Shown here piece by piece: positions 7,078 through 12,851 of a stretch of 12,851 nt of DNA (positions within the stretch are counted from its first letter, which is position 1; each line of letters opens with the position of its first letter). The stretch spans positions 1 to 12,851 of the forward strand of contig JAUUWD010000012.1 in NCBI GenBank assembly GCA_030589225.1, written 5' to 3'. Source of the DNA: Desulfobacteraceae bacterium. Its GTDB lineage: Bacteria; Desulfobacterota; DSM-4660; Desulfatiglandales; Desulfatiglandaceae. A program made the position numbers and the translations under genes. Below the pieces are notes generated by a model. That model saw only the letters and a program-made list of their open reading frames with translations, was not told where the DNA came from and made no database searches.

Positions 7078-7656
7078 ATGGATGTAGTATTTCTCATTAG
7101 CGCCTTTCGCGAAAACCAGTATCCGCCGCCAGACAGGCCGGAAATTGCCTTTGCAGGCCGGTCCAATGTAGGCAAGTCCTCCCTCATGAATGTCCTTGTC
7201 AACAGAAAAAGTCTCGCAAGGACAAGCTCCAGGCCAGGGAGAACCCAGTCGATAAATTTCTTTACTATAGGCAACCGACTGTACCTGGTTGATTTACCGG
7301 GGTACGGATATGCCAAGGTTCCCATCAAGGTGAAAAAATCCTGGCAGCACATGGTGGAGGCCTATCTAAGCGAACGATCAAATCTAAGGGCGGTTATAGT
7401 AATACTTGATATAAGAAGGGACCCAACCGCGGGAGACATTCAGTTGTTTGAATGGCTAAAGCACTATGGAATACATGCCATCCCTGTGCTCACCAAGGCC
7501 GACAAATTGTCACGCCAGCAAGCCCGAACGCGATCTTCCATGATAAATAGTCATATCAGGGAAATTACCTTTGTCAGCCCCACTGTCTTTTCCGCGAAAA
7601 CCAGACAAGGACGAGACGAAATATGGGAGAAAATAGACGACGTTATTGAGGTCTGA
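7078..7656 (+). CDS. engB: Ribosome biogenesis GTP-binding protein EngB (YsxC/YihA)
   Basis: EngB is an essential TrmE-Era-EngA-family GTPase used in late assembly of the large ribosomal subunit. All GTPase motifs are present in its 192 residues: G1 GRSNVGKSS (27-35), G2 with T56 in PGRTQSINFF, G3 DLPGYG (72-77), G4 TKAD (139-142) and G5 SAK (172-174). The length is normal for the family. The ATG at 7078 is the only good start, because an in-frame TAA lies immediately before it. There is no clear Shine-Dalgarno, so translation may depend on coupling with the aminotransferase gene 13 bases upstream. Its 3' end overlaps the convergent response-regulator gene by 14 bp. Confidence 0.97.
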   Translation: MDVVFLISAFRENQYPPPDRPEIAFAGRSNVGKSSLMNVLVNRKSLARTSSRPGRTQSINFFTIGNRLYLVDLPGYGYAKVPIKVKKSWQHMVEAYLSERSNLRAVIVILDIRRDPTAGDIQLFEWLKHYGIHAIPVLTKADKLSRQQARTRSSMINSHIREITFVSPTVFSAKTRQGRDEIWEKIDDVIEV

Positions 7657-9013
7657 ACCCGTTAAGTCCATAGGCCTTTATTTTTTTGTGAAGATTGCTC
7701 CGTTCAACACCTATGGCTTCGGCAGTCTGGGAAATGTTCCCTTTAAACTCCAGCAACTTCTTCTCAACAAAGGCCTTTTCAAATTCAACCTTTGCCTCCT
7801 TAAGGGAAGTAAGCATAAAGGCAGATTCAAAGCCTCCCTTTATCCCCGAAGACTTGTTGAAAGGAGACGGGATATCTTTTGCCTGAATCAACTCATCAGG
7901 TGTCATGATCATAAGTCTTTCTACCAGGTTCTTGAGTTCCCGAACATTTCCGGGCCAATCATAATTTCTTAAGATCCTAACTGCCTCCCCTGAAAACCTT
8001 TTCTTTTCAATTTTGGCGCGGAATGAAAATTCCTCTTGAAATTCGTCTACAAGTGCAAGGACATCCTCCACACGCTCCCTGAGAGGCGGCACCCTCATTG
8101 GAATAACATTCAATCGAAAGTAAAGATCATCTCTAAAAGTCCCTTTCTCTATTTCCGCCTCCAGGTCCTTGTTCGTGGCTGCAAGCACCCGTACGTCAAC
8201 CTTGATGGTCCTCATACCTCCTACCCGCTCAAATTTCTGTTCCTGCAAAATTCTCAGGGTCTTGGATTGGGCCTTTAGACTCATATCCCCGATTTCATCC
8301 AGGAAAATGGTCCCTTCGTTGGCCAGATCAAATTTACCCTTCCTCATGGTGGAAGCGCCGGTAAAAGCGCCTTTTTCATGCCCGAAGAGCTCACTTTCAA
8401 TAAGATCCTCCGGTATGGCAGCACAGTTTACTTCCACCATGGGTTTGCGGTTTCTCGGGCTCATTCCGTGTATCGTATGGGCAACAAGTTCTTTTCCAGT
8501 GCCATTCTCCCCGGAAATAAGGACCCAGGCGTTCGTGGGAGCCACGATCCTGATTTGCTCCTTTAGTTTGGTGACGGCTTCGCTGTTACCGGTTATACTG
8601 TATTTCCTCTTCTCTTTTTCCTTAAGAAGATATATTTCCTGTTCTAACCTGTAGTACTCGAGTGCGTTATTGACCGATAGAAGGAGTTTTTCAAGTGAGA
8701 GGGGTTTTTCAATAAAATCATATGCGCCCACTTTTGTAGCCTTTACAGCCGTCTCGATGGTACCATGCCCCGACATCATAACCACCTGAAGGCTTGGATA
8801 GGACGCTTTTATGTCTGCAAGAGTCTCAATCCCATCCTTGCCAGGCATCCAAATGTCCAGGAGGACCAAGTCGGGAAGTTCCTCCTGGATTTTCTCCATG
8901 GCTTCAGCACCGCTCTTTGCATTGATGACTTCAAATCCTTCGTCCGAAAGAATGCCTTCCAGGGATCGAAGAATGCTTTCTTCATCATCTACAATCAAAA
9001 TGGTTCTGGCCAT
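7643..9013 (-). CDS. Sigma-54-dependent response regulator, NtrC/NtrX family
   Basis: This 456-residue transcription activator has three domains. The receiver (1-120) has the acidic pair D10/E11, phospho-acceptor D53, S81 and K103. The AAA+ domain (about 138-370) has Walker A GENGTGKE (168-175), the sigma-54 contact loop GAFTGA (215-220) and Walker B FLDE (237-240). A Fis-type helix-turn-helix lies at about 427-448 (ISQTAEAIGVERSNLHKKI). The receiver and HTH wording are closest to NtrX in my judgement, but no NtrY or other histidine kinase is in the window, so its signal is unknown. The ATG at 9013 is six bases after the lpxB stop, and the Shine-Dalgarno GAGGTG overlaps that stop, which indicates translational coupling. 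The 3' end overlaps engB on the other strand. Targets cannot be told from this sequence. Confidence 0.95.
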   Translation of the reverse strand: MARTILIVDDEESILRSLEGILSDEGFEVINAKSGAEAMEKIQEELPDLVLLDIWMPGKDGIETLADIKASYPSLQVVMMSGHGTIETAVKATKVGAYDFIEKPLSLEKLLLSVNNALEYYRLEQEIYLLKEKEKRKYSITGNSEAVTKLKEQIRIVAPTNAWVLISGENGTGKELVAHTIHGMSPRNRKPMVEVNCAAIPEDLIESELFGHEKGAFTGASTMRKGKFDLANEGTIFLDEIGDMSLKAQSKTLRILQEQKFERVGGMRTIKVDVRVLAATNKDLEAEIEKGTFRDDLYFRLNVIPMRVPPLRERVEDVLALVDEFQEEFSFRAKIEKKRFSGEAVRILRNYDWPGNVRELKNLVERLMIMTPDELIQAKDIPSPFNKSSGIKGGFESAFMLTSLKEAKVEFEKAFVEKKLLEFKGNISQTAEAIGVERSNLHKKIKAYGLNGFRPQ

Positions 9014-9019
9014 AAGTGC

Positions 9020-10243
9020 TCACCTCATCATTTTCAAGGCTATCTTAGCCGTCGTCCTGGAGGCCCATCTCTTCCCCAGGCTTACTTTGATACCCCTTAA
9101 TTTTTCTATCATATTTTCGCGCAAATTGTCACTATCGAGTATGGTTACGGCCTCATGGGCAAGTCTCTCAGGCGTGACCTCATCTTGAACCAGTTCCGGG
9201 ACTACCCCTTCTCCTGCCACAAGGTTTACAAGCCCAATATGGGGCACCTTGACAACCCTCTTGGCCGTCCAGTAGGAGATTGGAGATACCTTATAGGCGA
9301 TGATCATGGGGACCTCCATAAGAGCCGTTTCCAGGGTAGCAGTACCGGATGCCACCAGAGCTATATCGCACATGCTCAGGATCTCGTAAATATCCCCCTG
9401 GAATATTTTGATTTCCACCGATGTATCCTGTAGAATGGATTGAGCAAATTCACGCTTGATGGTAGGTGCCAGCGGTAGAAAGAACCGGATGCTATGATAG
9501 CGCCGCTCCAGGATTTCTGCAGCACGGATCATTACCGGAAGCAAATTTTTGATCTCCTCCTTCCGGCTGCCCGGCAATAACCCCACCACAGGACAACCCT
9601 GATTCAATCCCAGTTTCTCCTTAACCTTTTCTTTATCAATTTGCACAGGAAGGGCATCCAACAGTGGGTGGCCCACAAAGTCCACCTTCATTCCCCTCTT
9701 TCTGTAAAACTCTTCCTCAAAAGGCAATATCACAGCCATCCGATCAACACGGCGTGAAATTTTTCTTACTCGCCCTCTTCGCCATGCCCACACCTGTGGA
9801 CTGATATAATATAGAACAGGGATATTAAAACGCTTTGCAATACCGGCCATATGGATGTTGAAGTCGGGATAATCGATTAGGATCAGAAGATCGGGGTGGT
9901 TGTTTTTCAGTATTGATTTGAGCTTGCCGCGGGCTTTAGCAATTGTGCGCAGACGAAAAAAGACTTCGGTCAATCCCACTACAGCCATATCAGAGGAAGG
10001 AATGAGGATTCTGACCCCGGCCCGTTCCATCCTCTGCCCACCAATGCCCCAGAAAACCATGTGGGTATCCATACCCTTCATGGCCTTTACGAGATGAGAG
10101 CCGTGCAGATCGGCCGAGGCCTCACCGGCCACAATGACCGCAAACCTGAAATTCCTTGAATCAGCAGATGGCCTTAAAATTATTACAGCCTCTCTTAATC
10201 TGGTCAATAATGCCAAGGGCAACTTCAAGGGCCCTTCGCCCAT
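9020..10243 (-). CDS. lpxB: Lipid-A-disaccharide synthase LpxB (start uncertain)
   Basis: LpxB is a GT19 glycosyltransferase that condenses lipid X with UDP-2,3-diacyl-glucosamine at the inner membrane to form the lipid A disaccharide. Motifs (407-residue numbering): AGEAS (39-43), YPDFN (125-129), SPQVWAW (148-154), PFEEEFY (174-180), LLPGSR (222-227), SGTATLE (299-305) and the region NLVAGEGVVPELVQ (340-353). The conserved fold begins near residue 33. The only in-frame ATG, at 10243, overlaps the upstream oxidoreductase gene by 83 bp and adds about 30 unusual residues, with a modest AGGA in front. No ATG, GTG or TTG lies at the expected place. A GAGAGG at 10189-10194 stands eight bases before an in-frame ATT at 10180, which would give 386 residues, close to the 382 of E. 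coli. Product certain, start not. Confidence 0.93.
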   Translation of the reverse strand: MGEGPLKLPLALLTRLREAVIILRPSADSRNFRFAVIVAGEASADLHGSHLVKAMKGMDTHMVFWGIGGQRMERAGVRILIPSSDMAVVGLTEVFFRLRTIAKARGKLKSILKNNHPDLLILIDYPDFNIHMAGIAKRFNIPVLYYISPQVWAWRRGRVRKISRRVDRMAVILPFEEEFYRKRGMKVDFVGHPLLDALPVQIDKEKVKEKLGLNQGCPVVGLLPGSRKEEIKNLLPVMIRAAEILERRYHSIRFFLPLAPTIKREFAQSILQDTSVEIKIFQGDIYEILSMCDIALVASGTATLETALMEVPMIIAYKVSPISYWTAKRVVKVPHIGLVNLVAGEGVVPELVQDEVTPERLAHEAVTILDSDNLRENMIEKLRGIKVSLGKRWASRTTAKIALKMMR

Positions 10244-11132
10244 CTTGTCCTGTCACAACAGGTGAGGACCCATTCATAACCACATTCACAAAAGAAGATA
10301 TTTCGTCATTCAGGGGGTCGCTATCAGGGTATTTGATTTTATCTGATGTAATTTGAGGGTAATCATCCGACCCCCTGAGCTCACTATCCAGGCGTATTAC
10401 ACTGATTTCCCTTTTTGCGCAATTCACCGAGATATAGGCATCAGGCTGGAACACACGGATCTTTCTCAGCGTTTTATTGGACACCCTGCTTGCGGTCAAG
10501 TTGGCAACCGTCCCGTTTTCAAAGATGATTCTCACGTTGGCGATGTCTGTTTTTCCGGTGATAACGGACATTCCAACGGCATGGACCTCTTTAACCTCCG
10601 ATGGAACCACATGGAGTATGATATCCAGATCATGAATCATAAGGTCAAGGACCACATCTACATCTATTCCCCTTGTGGTAAACTGATTCATCCGGTGAGA
10701 CTCAATAAAGACGGGTTGATTCAATATAGACTCCATTTTGACAACGGCCGGATTAAAGCGCTCAATAAGCCCCACCTGCAGGACCAAATCCTTTTCCTGG
10801 GCCATGCGTATTAACGTATCGGCGGGCTCGACTTTATAAGTTATCGGTTTTTCTATTAGAAGATGCACTCCTTTTGACAGGATATCTTTGGCCACATCAA
10901 AATGCATCTCTGTAGGGACCACAAGGCTAACGCCATCAACCATGTCTAAAAGTTCACTTCGCTCCCTGAAAACCCTTGTGCCGTATCGTAGCGCTATCTC
11001 GTTTGCCCGTTCCAGGTCAGTATCCACTACGCCAACCAGTTCAGCAGTTGGGATCGCCTTATACTTCTGGACATGATACTCCCCCAGATGCCCAACGCCT
11101 ATAACACCAACCCGTAATTTTTCCTGCATCAT
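10161..11132 (-). CDS. Gfo/Idh/MocA family oxidoreductase, candidate UDP-GlcNAc 3-dehydrogenase (GnnA-like)
   Basis: This is a 323-residue NAD(P)-dependent sugar dehydrogenase. The N-terminal Rossmann fold has GVGHLG (12-17), and acidic D37 at the end of the second strand favours NAD+. The family motif EKP (94-96) supplies the conserved lysine K95, and DLMIHDLD (163-170) carries the catalytic-domain aspartate and histidine. The gene lies between lpxI and lpxB, the neighbourhood where Acidithiobacillus ferrooxidans has gnnA. That enzyme oxidises UDP-GlcNAc at C3 so that GnnB can transaminate it, leading to amide-linked lipid A. The role here is inferred from family plus position. No DegT/DnrJ-type GnnB is in the window. 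I used the ATG at 11132; ATG 11129 and TTG 11150 are alternatives, with GGGGA eleven bases before 11132. The gap to lpxI is 29 bases. Confidence 0.88.
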   Translation of the reverse strand: MMQEKLRVGVIGVGHLGEYHVQKYKAIPTAELVGVVDTDLERANEIALRYGTRVFRERSELLDMVDGVSLVVPTEMHFDVAKDILSKGVHLLIEKPITYKVEPADTLIRMAQEKDLVLQVGLIERFNPAVVKMESILNQPVFIESHRMNQFTTRGIDVDVVLDLMIHDLDIILHVVPSEVKEVHAVGMSVITGKTDIANVRIIFENGTVANLTASRVSNKTLRKIRVFQPDAYISVNCAKREISVIRLDSELRGSDDYPQITSDKIKYPDSDPLNDEISSFVNVVMNGSSPVVTGQDGRRALEVALGIIDQIKRGCNNFKAIC

Positions 11133-11161
11133 TTTCTTATTGATCCCCAATGGTTTATACC

Positions 11162-11974
11162 CTAACGAGCAATGATGGCAATCCCTGCCCTGTCCGCATA
11201 TTCTACCATTTCTGATCTGTCAAACAATAATGTTTTACCTGCCTCCACAGCCAGGGCCGATGCCTTAACCTGAGACATTACCTTGACGGTTTCAAGTCCA
11301 ACTGAAGGCACGTCAAAGCGAAGATCCTGGCCCGGTTTGCTCACCTTTACCACAACCGCGTTCTTCTTGGCCAGTCTCCCGCCCCTCAGGATTGTCTCAT
11401 CAGTACCATCGATTGCCTCCAGGGCCAGAACTGTTTTGCTTCTTACCACCACACTCTGCCCAATATCCAAACGGCCGAGCTCTTTTGCCACCTCCCACCC
11501 AAAACAGATATCTTCATTCTCAGTCTTGCCGGGCTTTCTTCTGGTCAGGCAACCTGGCGGAGCAATCAATTCCGGTAAATGTGCCGTGGAGCTAACGATC
11601 TCGATACCTTCTTTGGCCAACTCACTAGCCACTGCCCTCAAAATATCGTCATCATGAAAGATCGCCAATTTGGACATAACTGCAAGCCCCTTTAAATCGG
11701 GCATGATATTTTCAAACATTCGCTTCTTGGTGATGGTCCCTGCCATCAGGGCCTCTTGGACCCCCTCTTTTCTGAAGGCCTTTATCAAATGCCCCAGCTG
11801 CCCCAGTTTTATCCATACGATCTTATCAACTTTGTCTGACAATGACGGGTCTGTCTCTCCGTGAACAGCCACCGCCACCACATGAAAATCGCTTTTCCGT
11901 GCGGCCTCTGCGACCATCAACGGGAACTGCCCACCGCCCGCGATCAGACCTATTATTTTTCTTTTTTCAGACAC
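11162..11974 (-). CDS. lpxI: UDP-2,3-diacylglucosamine pyrophosphatase LpxI
   Basis: LpxI (formerly DUF1009) hydrolyses UDP-2,3-diacyl-glucosamine to lipid X and UMP, replacing LpxH in many alpha- and deltaproteobacteria and working by a different bond cleavage. The 270-residue length fits. Typical sequence: IGLIAGGGQFPL (8-19), LGQLGHLIKAFRKEGV (57-72), AIDGTDETILRGG (187-199) and RFDVPSVG (219-226); D221 in that last motif is the likely equivalent of the catalytic aspartate studied in Caulobacter, though I could not align it formally. The start is GTG at 11974, chosen because the protein then begins like family members. No Shine-Dalgarno is visible, since a heptad-repeat element begins nine bases upstream. 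It belongs to the leftward lipid A run. Confidence 0.94.
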   Translation of the reverse strand: MSEKRKIIGLIAGGGQFPLMVAEAARKSDFHVVAVAVHGETDPSLSDKVDKIVWIKLGQLGHLIKAFRKEGVQEALMAGTITKKRMFENIMPDLKGLAVMSKLAIFHDDDILRAVASELAKEGIEIVSSTAHLPELIAPPGCLTRRKPGKTENEDICFGWEVAKELGRLDIGQSVVVRSKTVLALEAIDGTDETILRGGRLAKKNAVVVKVSKPGQDLRFDVPSVGLETVKVMSQVKASALAVEAGKTLLFDRSEMVEYADRAGIAIIAR

Positions 11975-11982
11975 GTTTTTTG

Positions 11983-12209
11983 ATTGACTATTGACTATTG
12001 TCTATTGACGATTGATGATTGTAACATTGCGGAAACTGTACAACTTATCAAGAGCAAATTCTTTTGAATCTGCAATTTAATAACACATCGCGCCAGGGCG
12101 AGCCAATATTCTCCCGCCTTGACGGAATGAGCGAAGCGAACTGAGTTCATGGCCGAGTTTTTTTAATAGTCAATAGACAATAGTCAATTGTCAATCAACA
12201 ATCGTCAAT
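11983..12209. repeat. Inverted pair of 7-bp tandem repeat arrays flanking a 143-bp core
   Basis: On the left, six heptads run from 11983 to 12024: ATTGACT twice, then ATTGTCT, ATTGACG, ATTGATG and ATTGTAA. On the right, 12168-12209 holds six heptads in inverse orientation (AGTCAAT, AGACAAT, AGTCAAT, TGTCAAT, CAACAAT, CGTCAAT). The arrays can pair over about 40 bp. The core (12025-12167) contains a hairpin at 12054-12073 (seven pairs and one mismatch, TTTT loop) and a T-run near 12158. The right array ends on the first base of the complement of the lpxA stop codon, and the left array ends nine bases before lpxI. The element therefore occupies almost the entire 234-bp gap. No coding sequence is seen in it, and there is no minus-strand T-run that would terminate the operon. 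Confidence 0.85.
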
Positions 12210-12851
12210 CACCTAAGGATTCCTCTTTTCGAACCTTTAAAAAAATCCAGGAGAAGTTCAAGTTCAGGGGAGGACTTTACCTCGTTTCTGATCTGCTCTA
12301 TGGCTTTACCCCGGCTTTTGTTTTCCCGCCATATAATTCTGTAGGCCTTTTTTAAACCGTCAATGGTCTCCTGTGGGAATCCCATTCGACTCAGTCCTTT
12401 CCGATTGATACCATACAACTTGGCTGTAGGACCAGCCGTCAACATAAACGGAGGGATATCCTTTGCAATTGCCGATTTACCACCGAGGAATGCGTAGGAT
12501 CCTATTCGGACGAATTGATGCACCGCAACAAGTCCACCCAAAACCGCATGATCTCCGATTGTGATGTGCCCACCGAGGGTGGCCACATTCGACATGATGA
12601 TCCTGTTGCCTAAAATGCAGTCGTGGGCAATATGTGCGTAGGCCATTATGTAGTTATAATCACCGATAGTCGTCTTCCGATCCTGTTTGGTAGTTGCCCG
12701 GTTAATAGTTACATACTCCCTGATTACATTATCATTTCCTATTATCACACGGGTGTCTTCTCCCCGGTAGCCTATATCCTGGGGAGGGCCTCCTATGGAT
12801 GCAAAGGGAGATATTTTGTTTCGCTCTCCGATTTGGGTATACCCCTCAATT
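12209..12851 (-). CDS. lpxA: UDP-N-acetylglucosamine acyltransferase LpxA (partial, N-terminus beyond window)
   Basis: LpxA transfers a 3-hydroxyacyl chain from ACP to UDP-GlcNAc (or UDP-GlcNAc3N), the first lipid A step. The visible 213 residues cover part of the left-handed beta-helix hexapeptide repeats and the whole C-terminal helical domain. The coding frame continues to the window edge (YTQIGERNKISPFASIGG), so the internal GTG at 12748 is not the start. The catalytic histidine is the second one of AHIAHDC, at 12623-12625, matching E. coli H125; the following GGH and AVHQF supply H144 and H160 equivalents. The chain-length position of E. coli G173 appears as Gly in FLGGKSA. The C-terminus GSKRGILR matches the usual LpxA ending, so the gene is complete at this end despite the abutting repeat. 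The lpxI gap is 234 bp. Confidence 0.96.
   Translation of the reverse strand, partial: IEGYTQIGERNKISPFASIGGPPQDIGYRGEDTRVIIGNDNVIREYVTINRATTKQDRKTTIGDYNYIMAYAHIAHDCILGNRIIMSNVATLGGHITIGDHAVLGGLVAVHQFVRIGSYAFLGGKSAIAKDIPPFMLTAGPTAKLYGINRKGLSRMGFPQETIDGLKKAYRIIWRENKSRGKAIEQIRNEVKSSPELELLLDFFKGSKRGILR

Noticed and set aside
8169..8654. A 161-residue plus-strand open frame
   Set aside because: It lies entirely antisense to the AAA+ domain of the sigma-54 response regulator.
12209..12748. A shorter LpxA beginning at the GTG at 12748
   Set aside because: The frame continues upstream to the window edge with clear LpxA hexapeptide-repeat sequence, so the GTG encodes an internal valine.

Overview
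The window looks like a chromosomal segment of a Gram-negative bacterium, most likely a deltaproteobacterium (Desulfobacterota). Three things suggest this. It carries a lipid A gene run lpxA, lpxI, Gfo/Idh/MocA oxidoreductase, lpxB. It uses LpxI rather than LpxH. It has an NtrC/NtrX-type sigma-54 regulator, and its gene junctions hold palindromic repeats of a kind I associate with sulfate-reducer genomes. The taxonomic call is inference from gene content; no rRNA or other phylogenetic marker was compared.

Layout. Positions 1-2594 are on the minus strand: a LysM membrane protein, then an M20 metallopeptidase, then the N-terminal half of a DppD-type peptide ABC-transporter ATPase that runs off the left edge. 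A 134-bp divergent gap (2595-2728) separates these from a plus-strand block at 2729-7656: a methanogen-type thymidylate synthase homologue, rlmN, hisI, hisG, a class I aminotransferase and engB. The first four are tightly packed (11-bp overlap, 19-bp gap, 4-bp overlap). The aminotransferase lies beyond a palindromic repeat. From 12851 back to 7643 the minus strand carries lpxA (5' end missing), lpxI, a Gfo/Idh/MocA dehydrogenase, lpxB and a sigma-54 response regulator. This run meets engB tail to tail with a 14-bp overlap.

How the genes work together. LpxA, LpxI and LpxB catalyse the first acylation, the UDP-diacylglucosamine cleavage and the disaccharide-forming step of lipid A synthesis. 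The oxidoreductase between LpxI and LpxB occupies the place where gnnA is found in bacteria that make 2,3-diamino lipid A, so an amide-linked lipid A is a reasonable hypothesis. The regulator starts six bases after lpxB and may be translationally coupled to it. HisI and HisG are two histidine steps placed apart from any other visible his gene. The peptidase and peptide transporter form a plausible peptide-use unit.

Intergenic structure. Three same-strand gaps are each filled by a different inverted-repeat element: 1799-1945 between lysM and the M20 gene, 5778-5901 between hisG and the aminotransferase, and 11983-12209 between lpxA and lpxI. I saw no tRNA, rRNA, CRISPR array, insertion-sequence transposase or phage gene. 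No wholly novel multigene system is evident. The best leads are the GnnA candidate, the thymidylate synthase homologue lacking an arginine pair, the heptad-repeat element in the lipid A operon and the unresolved lpxB start.
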